Source: Linanthus parryae (taxonomy: Eukaryota > Streptophyta > Magnoliopsida > Ericales > Polemoniaceae). Taken from it: a DNA stretch of 64,000 bases. Below are positions 1-10,097 of the stretch, in pieces. Each line of letters begins with the position of its first letter. The stretch's first letter is position 1. The stretch covers positions 248,001-312,000 of the forward strand of contig JALGPY010000034.1 of assembly GCA_023055425.1 (NCBI GenBank). Reading direction: 5' to 3'. The notes beneath the pieces were generated by a model, which did not search any database, was not told the origin of the DNA, and worked only from the letters and a program-made list of their open reading frames with translations. The position numbers and the translations under genes are program-made.

Positions 1-1550
1 TATCCTGGATTGTCTAGGTGAGTAGAAGATGAGACAGAATCCCGACAAGCGCTAGAAGCCTATGATATAATGACTCCTGTCATATGAGGCGCATGGCCTA
101 TGACAAGAGCTGGACATCAATCAATAGTGCAAGACCCTGTCAGACGGATTTATTTGTCGCATTGGAATAAGTTCCAAGGTGAGATTGGATTATGGCCATT
201 CGAGCATGGTTACTACCCCGAACCATGTATAGTCTGCGTAGAGAAAGCCAGATGAGAGAACTGATTTCGATTGCATATGTGCAACACTCAGTACTCGGGT
301 TAATAGTCATATGGACTGTTGGACTTACATCTGTATAGTGGTCCCTATGGGATAGGACATGTGCTCTGATAGAGTCCAAACACTATGGCGCACATCTGAT
401 GAGATAACGCGTGCTTATGAGTGACATGAGGTGGCGAGTAGAACTAGTCCCTGAGTTTCCTCGCCGTGTGAGCCTCGTCGATCATATAAAGATGATTGAC
501 ACTGTATACCCTTAGTACTTTCATCCATGTCGGGGAGAGACGGTTCGGTGGTGCTACTTTAGCGTGACACCTCACGGCTATGAATGATTCGGCCTACCAG
601 GACATTGCTAGGAAAGCAGCTGACTCCGAATCAAAACGACAATGGATAGAAAGGAAGATTCTAATTGCATCGCTCTTTATCATGTTCATTGGGCCCACCT
701 ACAAGATCTTATGGGATCATGCAGGATATGAATATAATAAAGGAGATATAGACTCATTGACGCACGACCTTCGGGACAAGGTAGGTGCTCATGGTCTATG
801 AGATGGCAATAGACAGAATCTGGGGAATACGAGAGATATATATATGTATTGCATTATTTCTTAAAGGGTTGAGAAACGCCTGCTGCTAGCTCGTCTCGTA
901 TGAGTTTAGAGTATGGATCTCCCGAAATGCAGGTTCTCTCACAGTCACACACCAAGGCCACATAACACTTTGGCAGATGATAATAGTTGGAGATTGAGGG
1001 AGACTAGAACTACTGTATTTGTGCAACCCCACTGTGCGAGTGGGAGATGTTAGCATTATGTGCGCCCATGTGGGGTGCACAGTGCAATTAACCTAAACTT
1101 ATGGGTTTAGGTGAGACAAGCTCAAACCTTATGGGGTTAGTAGCAAGGACAAACCCTAGGGGGTTATGTTGCAATAGGCTATAAGTCTGTCTATATAAGG
1201 AGACAGCCTCCTATTATTTTATATACACTACTGTAGAGATCATGTGCTGATCATAATACAGTAAACCCTAGACTCTCTCTTCAACTAGCCTCCATTGCGT
1301 GGAACTTGGTGTGGATCAGAGCTCTCGTCCTAGTGATTCGAGCCAGATTGTGGGAGCAAGAAGAGCACGTGAAAGCAAGCACCCTACGATCATCCGTTGC
1401 GCTTAGGAGCTAAGGAAGACAAGGTAAACACATGAATATTCCGCTTTAGTTCATGTTGTAGATCTGAATATGTTAGATCAAGTACGTCCTTCAAGTACTT
1501 ATTATCTTGAAATTCTATATTATGTGGTATTGCGATATAGATAAGTATTT
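1..1550 (+). repeat. LTR-retroelement-like non-coding segment
   Basis: No recognisable protein domain. From about 1090 the sequence looks like a retroelement promoter/LTR: short repeats built around cctaaacttatgggttta, a TATA-like ctatataagg near 1190, then a CT-rich leader ending in a donor-like caaggtaaac near 1420. An open frame at 580-801 (73 codons, one hydrophobic stretch) has no recognisable family and is not called. The right boundary is drawn where F-box-cluster 3'-flank sequence begins (about 1555). No second LTR or target duplication is visible, so the class is inferred. Confidence is low. Confidence 0.35.
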
Positions 1551-1559
1551 ACAATAAAT

Positions 1560-3373
1560 TTTGGAATGGAACTGTAATAGCTGAGATAGTTTCATGAGTA
1601 AAGAAGAGCTCTATGCAATCTCAAAGAGGGAAACCAATTAGTTTGAAAGCCTTTCAAGCTAAACCGGTGTTTCTCACATAATACTCAACGGACAATGTTT
1701 TCTTCCTCTTGATATCTATGGAGTCTGGACTCTGGACAGATGATTTTCTTTTTTTTTTTTTTTCTTTCTGAAGTGGCTGAAAGATAAAAGAGAATTGAAA
1801 ATTTCAGATTATACAGAAGAAATGAAAGATAGAAAAAGAGAAGGACACATCACAATTTCTTTTATATAAAGTATATGCCAATTTTTTTGGGAAAGACCAA
1901 CCCGATATCAGATAATCATCAACTGAGTTGTAACAAATCTATAGAAACTTGGATCCCACATTGAGATTTGGATTACCAACAGTTAATAATTTAGGTAGAG
2001 AAAGGGCAGCTTATATGTGGCATGCTGACTATTTTCAGCTTATATGTTACAAAATGCTCTGTTTGTAAGGGTGATTATTGAAGGGAGTTAGACGCTTGGT
2101 CTGAATCTGTTTTTGTAAATTTCATTGTGAAACTTTTTGCATTCATCTCTAAATTGGAACCTGCAGAATATTGGGACTCGTCATAGTTGTTAAAATGCGG
2201 TTAGTACCATGTATTGTAACTCCCTTTTCTTGTATGGTATATCATTTTGTAATCGTGCATGTATAGATGCCACCATCCTTCATGTATAGTGTAAATGATA
2301 TATGCGTATTTAAGACAAGGATCCATCTATTATTGAAATTGGACAATGAATGGAATGGCATGACCAATTGTAATGAATGCATTTTCAACAAAATCTATCG
2401 GTGAGATATGGAGAAAGACATGGATTTTCGGCTCTTTTTGAAGCCGAACTAAACCAGATTTTCATGAAAGCATGTAGGAGTTTGGATATAGAAAGTAGTA
2501 TGAATTATGAACCTTTTGGGAAAAGACCATGGAGCCTATATACCACTCAGAACTTCTACTGTCACAATAGTACTGGGATACACTCATATAGGCACACACC
2601 ATTCAAGTACACTAGAGTACCATCAACATCCAAGAAAACGGTAACTTTGGGTGTACATAACATGTACGTGACATTTAAGCATTTCTGCTTGTTCTTGATA
2701 CGGGCAGATGTATAGGTTGATACCTACTGGTTCGTGTCATAGGTTCATATACCTACTGGTCTGTGTATTATATTGTATCTTAACCTATGTATTGTGTATG
2801 GTAAGATCCTGCCAAAAACGGGAAATGATGGTATCGATACATTTTCTAGTGTATACAGTTGGAGTGTTAGTGTGTAATTTGTTGGTGGTGTAAGAAAAGA
2901 AGGGTATATAATGATATTAAACTTCTAGTGACAGTAAAAGTTCGCTTTTGAAACTAGGTATGTTGGTTAGGGAAGACACTCAGATTTGGGTTACGTCATC
3001 GGGGGTCTGTTTGAGTGCATTTAAGTTTAGTGCTACTTCGGAGGTGGCTCAGTCACAGCTATTTTGGGAAAATGTATTTGAAAGTTGAAATGCATGCTCA
3101 GATTGTAGTTTCCTTCTGCAATCCTAAGCCGAGCCCCTATCAACATAGGTTTATGCATTCGTTAAAAGTTACTAAAATGTTAACCAAGTTCACGGTTTCT
3201 CACATCATGAAATCTGAATACGAAACGGTTCTTGGTAACCAGATATAACCGTGTTCTTAACAAGGCTCTGGGTCTGAACTATTCTTTATCACCTATTTAT
3301 ATTTTGCTTTCAATTGCTTTCAACTTTACTTGAGTTGCTTCCTACTAATTTTGTTCATATTATCTGTTTTCAG
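1560..3373 (+). repeat. F-box-unit 3' flank/intron module, copy 1 (orphan)
   Basis: This stretch has no gene but matches sequence found downstream of subfamily 1 F-box copies. The part at 1570-1760 (including gagtaaagaagagctctatg) matches 17320-17420. The part at about 2200-3370 matches 18590-19320 and 20040-20700, sharing aacttctag...gacagtaaaagtt and catgttggttaggg-type blocks in the same order. The corresponding coding region is absent; unrelated LTR-like sequence lies to the left. The 112-codon open frame at 2377-2715 lies within this repeat and is not considered coding. Confidence 0.6.
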
Positions 3374-3487
3374 CAAATTGCAGGAGTTTGCAGATTTCTG
3401 TAGAAGATATTAATCTTGTAAGCTAACAAATTAACTGTTTCTGCTATGGTGACATCCAGCTTTTGCCTCATGCTGTCTGTCTGCAGA
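3374..3487 (+). other. Conserved 3'-exon-like block, copy E1
   Basis: It begins right after a pyrimidine-rich acceptor (ctgttttcag) with caaattgcaggagtttgcag and is homologous to eight other blocks at 5194, 19327, 20710, 26183, 33497, 46209, 49918 and 57361. By position it is the last exon of an F-box transcription unit. Reading frames are interrupted here (a one-base deletion relative to the 46209 and 49918 copies, then a stop), so a non-coding role or decay is more likely than a protein-coding one. Confidence 0.5.
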
Positions 3488-4279
3488 TCAAGATCATTGG
3501 AGGGGAAGTCAATAACCAATCAGCAGTGACAGAGAAATCCAAACGAGTGGTACAAATATCTTTACAAAATCAACTTGTATAATCAGTTCAAGGACTTGGA
3601 AACTCAAGAATTCTCGTAAAAATAAGTGCAAGCCTACGCAAGGACTGAGAGATTTACGCATTCTCCCAAATAAGTGCAAGCTTATGAAACTTAGTTGCTG
3701 TTCCAATGTGTTGCAAGTTGCAACATGCAAGAAACAAGTGACATTGTTTGTTATATGCTCTCTTGTTGACCATGAACTTCTGTTGTAGGAATATAGGTCC
3801 GCATCATAGTGCTTCACAAATACGATGGTAATAGATAACAGAGCCTCGGAAGTTTCCAACTGTACCCATGAGGCGCCTATGCCTTGATATTATTCTACAT
3901 GAGTAGAGAGGAAAAGAAGAAAAAAGGAAGTGGTTAACTATCATCTCTGACGTAGTCGATTCTTGATTGAATAGGTGTCTCTCTCATCAGTGCACATACA
4001 ATTTTTACCTCATTGTGTTCTGAATTTGTTTTTAACTTGCAATTTGATATTTAGGGTGAGTTTAGTAGGACTTATAAGCAGCTTATAAGTCAGTTTATGG
4101 ACTTATAAGCAGGAATTTTGGATTTGGACTTAACAGGAAGTAGATAGGAGTTATGTAGATAGATGATTCCTGATTGGTGATGAATTTGCAACATATGTAC
4201 CAGTACTACTATAATAACAGAGATTCACTATGGTGGTTCAAAAGTAGAATCCGATTGGCACATAGTACCTGGAATTCGC
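3488..4279. other. Intergenic, no gene recognised
   Basis: AT-rich sequence without convincing coding potential. Around 4055-4115 there is a short direct repeat of acttataagcag-type words preceded by gggtgagtttag, which looks like one end of a degraded MITE. The - strand open frame at 3509-3859 has no recognisable domain. Confidence 0.4.
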
Positions 4280-4282
4280 TTA

Positions 4283-4716
4283 GGTTGCGTTTGGTAGCCA
4301 TGATTTGAATTTGAATTTGGATTTGAAATCTAAAATTTCAAATTCTAAAATTTCAAATCCGAAGAGATTTGAAAATCTTTGTTTGGATACTATTACAAGT
4401 TTAATTTTGAATTTGAATTCGTGGCAGCTGCTTTATTTTTAAGTGTCGAAAATTAACCAGAAATGAGCTTGTCCCAATGGCAAACCCCCACTCTTAAGTA
4501 TCTAACCCATCTGCGAGTTGGGGATGCAAGTTCGAATCCCAGCTGGATTTCAAATGACGGTCATGGGGTTGTAATTTCAAATTATTCATGATTTTGGGGT
4601 TTGGATTTGTTTCAAATCAAATTCAAACCCCTATAATATATCCAAACGTTGGATTTCATTTGAATTCACCCCAAATCCAAATCCACCCCCAAATCCATCG
4701 TTATCCAAACGAACCG
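4283..4716. mobile_element. Tourist/PIF-Harbinger-like MITE
   Basis: The ends are imperfect inverted repeats: GGTTGCGTTTGGTAG on the left, CGGTTCGTTTGGATA on the reverse strand at the right. They are flanked by TTA at 4280-4282 and 4717-4719, the 3-bp target duplication expected for PIF/Harbinger elements. The interior is rich in aatttgaatttgga words and has no coding capacity. A tRNA-like stretch with a B-box-type gttcgaatcc lies inside at about 4460-4545. Class assignment rests on the TSD and TIR only. Confidence 0.65.
4460..4545 (+). repeat. tRNA-derived (SINE head-like) stretch inside the MITE
   Basis: A short segment carries an A-box-like tgtcccaatggc and a B-box-like agttcgaatccc about 45 bases later, the internal RNA polymerase III promoter layout of tRNAs and SINE heads. 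It cannot be folded into a complete tRNA by eye and no A-rich tail is visible. It is best read as a tRNA or SINE fragment carried in the MITE. Confidence 0.35.
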
Positions 4717-4719
4717 TTA

Positions 4720-5193
4720 GTGACTTCCACAAATTGAATCTAAAGAACCCAGAGTTCTTGTCGTTTGAGTTATTATAATAACCAAGGAGTGGTCCAAATA
4801 AAACTCAAGTATCTGACTGACAACATATTTGTGCAAATCTGGAATTGAATCACGCAATCAGCTGCAACTTGAACTCGGACGTCGTCCAAATAAAACTTAG
4901 GTATCTGCCCGGCGACTTCATTACGCAACCGTGGATGTTTCCTCGTGCAAAAGAAAGCAAATCCCCTATAACTATTATGCTTCCAATTTTTTCCAGATAG
5001 TTTGTCCTTTGGCTGCCTTTCCCCCCTGCCTCCTTTCTCGTGATACTGTTTTTTTTGGTTTAGTTGTTGCTCTGGCTGTTGTACTTGTCTCCTTGTGTAT
5101 TTAAGTGTCGAATAAAAGTTCTTAGTTCCCACAAAAATAAAAGCTTTATTTCAGTACTTGGTTCTAATTATTTTTTTAATTGTCAGGTTTCAG
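4720..5193. other. Intergenic leading into second exon-like block
   Basis: No gene recognised. An approximate direct repeat of gtccaaataaaactyaggtatctg occurs at about 4793 and 4884. The sequence becomes pyrimidine-rich before the acceptor at 5191-5193. Confidence 0.35.
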
Positions 5194-5309
5194 TTGGACA
5201 GGTGTTTGCAGATTTCTGTCGAGTCTATCAATCTCGTAAGCTGAAAAATGAACTGTCTCTGCTACGGCGACATCCCGCTTTTGCCTCAATCTTCTGTCTT
5301 CTGATCTAA
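5194..5309 (+). other. Conserved 3'-exon-like block, copy E2
   Basis: It follows ggtttcag and matches the E-block family (caggtgtttgcagatttctg, ctcgtaagctg, gctacggcgacatcc, cttttgcctca). One frame is open to 5309 and reads a tail containing ADFCR and NELSLL, seen in diverged form in other copies. The frame open in the 46209 and 49918 copies is closed here. No F-box coding region lies between this and copy E1, so it is an orphan duplicate. Confidence 0.5.
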
Positions 5310-5700
5310 ATATTTTGAGGGAAAATCTATTTCATCCCTGGATCTTTTGTTGTGTAGAGAGAGTTCGTTTTTGTATTAACATTTGATTGCGTCTGTGTGT
5401 ACTTTAGAAATCTTACACTGTAGCTTCCTGCTTATGTTCCCTGCTTCTGTTTGTTATCCTGTGCTTGAACCTCTTGGAACCCCCTTGTAATAGTAAACTT
5501 AAAGTAAAAGTTACTCGAAAGTGAATCTGTTTGATTTACTTATCATTATTGAAGGCTGCCGGCCCGGACCAGCCAAGCGGAGCCTCCAGACTGGCCTTGC
5601 ATGGCCCCCTAATATAGGGTGGTTGGTGTTAGGCTCCGTGTATTGGAACTGTGGACCAACCTGACCCCCTAAATACAGGTAATCAGTCTGGCTCATATTG
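5310..5700. other. Intergenic, no gene recognised
   Basis: It continues the post-exon flank seen after other E blocks (for example gtgtgtacttgaaa-like words near 5395). No coding sequence recognised. Confidence 0.35.
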
Positions 5701-5706
5701 CCTACC

Positions 5707-5963
5707 AGTCCGTCCCAGCTCTTTCTTCCCATCTGACTTTTTTGACTCGTATTTGGGTCACTTTGACCGGTTGATTTGGATAGCAAAATAATACGATTTT
5801 TTGATAATTTTTTCACCATATTATAGAACAACTCTTATTCTACAACACCATGAAAAAATTATCAAAAAATTACATCAATTTGCTATTCAAATCACCGGGT
5901 CAAAGTGACCCAGTAAATAGTGACAAAAGTCAAATTGGGAAGAAAGAGCTGGAACAGAGTAGT
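5707..5963. mobile_element. Fold-back MITE, copy 1 (most complete)
   Basis: A long palindromic element. The left arm reads gtcccagctctttcttccca and the right arm tgggaagaaagagctggaac, with further inner pairing through gggtcactttgacc / ggtcaaagtgaccc and aattttttcac / atgaaaaaatt around a centre near 5830. It has no coding capacity. Related copies lie at about 7552-7752, 26893-27030, 47255-47460 and 49610-49730. The target duplication is not clear. Confidence 0.6.
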
Positions 5964-6169
5964 ACTGAATATCATCCTATTTATTAAGGAGCATTATTCA
6001 TTGTTTGTAGTAGGTGCACTACATGTCTGTGACATGAGCACGCTGTCCTTGGAGAACCTAAACAAACTCATTATCTATCCGTTGGCAGTGGGACATTCAG
6101 TAATTTGATATACTGGGATCTAAATTATGTGCTACGCCAATTATGTATTTTAAAATCATATAGTGTCAT

Positions 6170-6350
6170 ATCAATGGGAGTTGGTCCAAGTGGTAAGTAA
6201 CTTGGTTCCGCTTAAGCAGGTCTCGGGTTCGAGTCCTTGTGTATGTAGAAAATTCTTACTGGGAGACTCACCTGTCATACCAGGCATGCGACCCGGGTCG
6301 GACCGAATTACGGGGCGAAGCCCCGGAACCGGTTGAGAAACCAAAAAAAA
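6170..6350 (+). mobile_element. tRNA-derived SINE (Au-like) with target duplication
   Basis: The head carries an A-box-like region (gttggtccaagtggtaag) and a B-box (ggttcgagtcc) at 6226-6240. It is followed by a tRNA-unrelated body ending in gagaaacc and an A-run. It is flanked by an 18-bp direct repeat, aaaatcatatagtgtcat, at 6152-6169 and 6348-6365, the target-site duplication expected of LINE-dependent retrotransposition. The body resembles the plant Au SINE family from memory. Length (about 180 bp), A-tail and long TSD make the SINE call firm; family assignment is less so. Confidence 0.85.
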
Positions 6351-6365
6351 ATCATATAGTGTCAT

Positions 6366-6559
6366 TGGATATTCTTGTTGTCAAACCTACATAATCATAC
6401 AACTCCTGATTTATTGCTCTAGCATTTTAATCCTCAATGAGTCTCGTGATTGTCCATCATTTATCAATCTTCTCATGACTCATAAAGATAACATCAACCG
6501 CAAAGGCCATGTTTTAGTGTCTTAAATGATATATCACCGGTCCATTCCTTTCGGTATGT
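6366..6559. other. Intergenic, no gene recognised
   Basis: Short AT-rich spacer between the SINE and an RNase H-like relic. Nothing recognised. Confidence 0.35.
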
Positions 6560-6880
6560 CGGCAAAAAAAAAATTAAAGGATTGCTTCGTTGAGGCTATC
6601 CGATTGGGTTTGGAAGTAAATTGTCCTCGACTGGTACTTGAAAGGGTTGCAAAAGTTTTGAGCGATCAATCCAATCGTGCCAGTTTAGTCTCTCCTGCAG
6701 AAGATCTAACAGAAGTGGGGCTAGCTGTGAAGAGGTGGTAGAAAGGGGTCGGTGCTTCGCTGGCTTTAACATCGTTTTCAGCAGTCTGTCCTCCAATTTC
6801 GCAGCGCACTCCCTAGCCAAGTTCGTGAAAGATGATGGGGGTAACCTTCAATATTCGCTTGATCAAGCCCCTCTACGGTT
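6560..6880 (+). pseudogene. RNase H-like (RVT_3 type) domain fragment, LINE-related
   Basis: Two + frames together read like the second half of the RNase H-like domain found at the C-terminus of plant L1-type LINE proteins and related host RNase H-like proteins. The first frame has EAIRLGLEVNCPRLVLE, the second SSLSSNFAAHSLAKFVKD followed by a short acidic tail. The AHSLAKF motif is the typical end of this domain. A shift of frame near 6730 separates the halves, and no reverse-transcriptase part is adjacent, so it is a dead fragment. It could derive from a LINE or a domesticated RNase H-like gene. Confidence 0.55.
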
Positions 6881-6929
6881 TCAAGTTTGTTTTTATATAT
6901 ATAACAACATGGTTTAATTAACTTATTGC

Positions 6930-7440
6930 TTTTCAGTCTTTAGATTAAATAAATTTTGCTTCAGCCCTTAGATTTTATCTACCCCCACTTAACTACTCAC
7001 TACTTGAAAATTTACCCTCCCTCTCGAATTAGTTTATGTAATTATCAAAAGTGTGTAAAACATGACTTGATGGATATCATATAAAATTACCGGGACGCCA
7101 TTTTCATCTTCTCCAACAACAAATCGATTATGAAACGTGTTTTTTGGGTAGTGCCATCGGACAGGGGCAATTCCCTTGATGAATATCATTAAAGGAACTT
7201 ACCTTCTAAGAAGGGCGGCAAAAACCCCACATTCATTAAATAAATTGGGCTTCTAACCTATAAGAACAAGTAGGGGTACATCAACCTTACCCATAATGTT
7301 AAAATACAATGATTTAGTCAATGTAATTGGCCCTAAAGCCCAAAATGTCGTCCTAAATTACAACAATATCCCAGTCTAGTCAATTCAGTAGCCTAGTATT
7401 TGCATATCCACGCCATAAAGCCTAGTCTCCAATTAGTATA
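6930..7440 (-). repeat. Dispersed element related to the 61500 and 21600-21900 repeats
   Basis: Several blocks match, in reverse complement, the region 61520-61760 (cttaactactcactacttgaaaa; taattatcaaaagtgtgtaaaa; gtagtgccatcggacagggg). The block at 7315-7430 (ggccctaaagcccaaaatgtc) matches 21637-21720. The hairpin-like motif around 7150 corresponds to the gcccgtgcc...ggcactatcc end motif at 61500. No protein is encoded. It is probably a non-autonomous DNA element; the class was not determined. Confidence 0.5.
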
Positions 7441-7551
7441 ATAGTGGCAATTAAAACGGAAAACGTTTGTTAAGCAACTGTAGTGTACTGTGCACGATTT
7501 ATTTGTTAAACAGGTGCACCGCTAACGTCTCCAATTAGTCTTGTTTGTTAC

Positions 7552-7752
7552 GTCAATCGATCGACCGATTTGGATAGCGAAATGATGCAGTTTTTTGATA
7601 ATTTTTCATGGTGTTGTAGAGTAAAAGTTGCTCTATAACACGGTGAAAATATCAAAAAATCGCATTGTTTTGCTATCTAAATCACCCGGTCAAAGTGACC
7701 TCAATACGAGTCAAAAATTCAGGATGGAGAGAAAGAGATGGGACAGAGTGGT
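7552..7752. mobile_element. Fold-back MITE, copy 2
   Basis: It shares the arms of the 5707-5963 copy: ccgatttggatagcgaaatgat, a central gtgttgtagagtaaaag / gctctataacac hairpin, then aaatcacccggtcaaagtgacc and gagatgggacagagtgg at the right end. Non-coding. Confidence 0.6.
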
Positions 7753-8121
7753 AGATAACTGTGCAAGTATTAAAAAAAGATGGTGAGTGAATCAATAATG
7801 AGTAGGTTATGATATTTCCACACTAACACACTTAATTGACATGAATTCCCATCACTTGGTGGGCAAGTGGTGGATTTCTGTCCAAAATACGGACCGTGTT
7901 AGTTGACTGGGTTAAATTGTCACCAAAATTAATAGTATAGAGGTTGTCCCAAAAAATTGAAACTGCAGAGAATTTCTTGTCATTTTAACTAAACTACGTA
8001 TAAATTTAATGTCAATGATCCAATAAATACTGTCCCACTTTAAATAAAAAAGAATAAAATATAGTGACATGTCATTAAATGTAGGTACGTTCAGGTTGAT
8101 GAGAAATTGATAACCAAACAC

Positions 8122-8129
8122 GTTCCTCT
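8122..8129 (+). repeat. hAT target-site duplication, left
   Basis: GTTCCTCT immediately before the left terminal inverted repeat; an identical octamer follows the right one at 13541-13548. Confidence 0.95.
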
Positions 8130-8146
8130 TAGCGCTGGCAATTCGG

Positions 8147-8370
8147 GTCAACCCGCCGGGTTACGGGTCGGGTCGACCCGTTACAGGTTGTTGGCGGGTT
8201 GACCTGATGTTGACCCGGGTCCTTTATCGTGTCAGACTACCAGACCCGAACCCGACCCGTTTAATAAACGGGTAACCCGACACGACCCGGGTAACCCGTT
8301 TAATAAACGGGTCGGGTCAAATTACCCATTTATGACCCGACCCGAGTAACCTGTTTAATAAACAGGTCAC
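8147..8370. repeat. Left subterminal CGGGT/ACCCG repeat zone of the hAT element
   Basis: Dense, both-strand occurrences of gggtcgggt, gacccg and gtttaataaacgggt words just inside the left end. A matching zone lies at 13355-13520. In known hAT elements such subterminal motifs are transposase-binding sites; binding here is inferred. Confidence 0.7.
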
Positions 8371-10097
8371 ACATTTACAGCTTTTTCTAACTTGCAAGCA
8401 ATACCATACATAAACTGCTTGTTACGCCTACAATCATCTAAATTAAAACCTGCTCCTTACAATCATCCGAATGGAACCAAAATGATAACCATGACATGCT
8501 TCGTACAATCATCCGAATTAAACCAAAATAATGGCGATCCGACAAACATCGCGCCCATACAAAATTACAAATCCAAGTGGCTATTTAACATACAAACCAC
8601 AAAATATTCAAACATGAAAACAGTCTAAATAAACCCAAAGTGATACATTCAAAAATGCTCATCGTTCAAGGAAATTGATAGTCAGGAGCTTCCATGCTTG
8701 ACGCTTCATCCATGCCTGGACATGCAAAACAAAACAAAACTAGTCAAGCGTTGAATGTCATACACAAACTGGGTTAAAACCTTGTGGCACCACTGGTTAA
8801 ATTGCTAGGCAAAAGATAGAGGTTTTATAACCCTGTGAAGCAGGAATATCCAAAAACACAGAATTTACGGAGTAAAATAAGCAACCTTCCCAATAATTTT
8901 ACTTGAAACTGAAGTTCCAAGCTGGATTTTTCATTTCTCTTAGCAAGAGCAACTATATAATAGCCATTAGTATGAACAACCCAGAAAGCAAAACCAGCAG
9001 AAAAAGTGTAAAATCAGGCATTTCGATGAGCATAGATGAAATGCGATGAATCTAACACAACCCTGACTCGAAGCATAGTGAACACCAAATGGGACTACAA
9101 AGCTATATAGCGTGATTTCTAACTTACACCGCAGAGTGGAAGAAGCTACAAAGACTAGAGGTCCAATCTTTACCGTACATTAAGACCAACATCAAGACCA
9201 TGACAAAAAGAAACCAGCAATATTGAGTCTGGAAGTTTCAATCATGCCTAATGGAAAAATGTGAAGTACCATCTACGGCACTGCAGCGAATTACTATGAA
9301 TCTAAGATGCCTGAGTCAATGAAATTAAAGAAAGACACTGCTGCCAGCATGTATACAGTATAATCAATTATACAAGAACCGTGGGTGTGGATATTCTTTT
9401 CCTTCTACACCCTTGGATCAAATCATTTGCAACCAACCGATCATATTCATTTTCATTCACAAACATTCCACCAACTCACCCTACAACGTAAATTCAAATC
9501 ACAACCTAACAATTTCTATTATTATCAATTCTCTTCACTTATTTCATTCATATATGCTATAACGATGTATATTCACGTTAGCTAAACCCCAAAATAGGAC
9601 ATAGACCACCACACTATATAGCGTGATGTTGTGGAAACACCCATCAAGAAAATACCTATCATATGAACAAAATCACATGACAGAAACAAAAACCCAGTTT
9701 GCCACAAACAAGATCAGTTAAAGAAACTATCATATATCCAGTCTAATCATCCTTAACTTGTTTTTTTGTTGAGACCATTTACTATTTATCGATTTATCTC
9801 AGTTACAGTTCAAATAATAGCCAACTTTCAGTCAGCTTATTCAAGCGTTGCCAAGTGCATTTAAATTCTAGTCCTGAAATTAAACAATATGATGGCAGAG
9901 AGTCCTGAAATTCTAGTCCTGGAAGTAATTAAACACTGAAATTAAACCACCAGCAAGCAGCAGATGAAGAAAGCAATAAACTACCAGCAAGCAGCTATAA
10001 ATATAGCAGAGATTAATAAAACCAAAACAGAAACAATAATAAAAAAAAAGTCAGAATAAACTACCAGCAAGCAGCAGATGAAGACACGCGCATAAAA
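8371..10097. other. hAT interior, downstream of transposase; no second gene
   Basis: Non-coding interior between the left subterminal zone and the transposase stop codon. Short open frames at 8392-8628 and 9385-9585 have low-complexity, non-family sequence. Around 9945-10085 the phrase ccagcaagcagc(agatgaag) recurs three times as a small direct repeat. Confidence 0.5.

Noticed and set aside
580..801. 73-codon open frame with a hydrophobic segment
   Set aside because: No recognisable family, surrounded by LTR-like non-coding sequence, no neighbouring coding continuation.
2377..2715. 112-codon open frame
   Set aside because: Its 3' part is homologous to the non-coding flank at 18060-18150, where the frame is not kept.
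3374..3487. Protein-coding C-terminal exon at copy E1
   Set aside because: A one-base deletion and stop codons close both conserved frames in this copy, so coding is not claimed here.
4460..4545. Possible functional tRNA gene
   Set aside because: A- and B-box-like motifs only; no complete cloverleaf could be built, and it lies inside a MITE.
6170..6260. Possible functional tRNA gene
   Set aside because: The tRNA-like head is part of a SINE with A-tail and target duplication.
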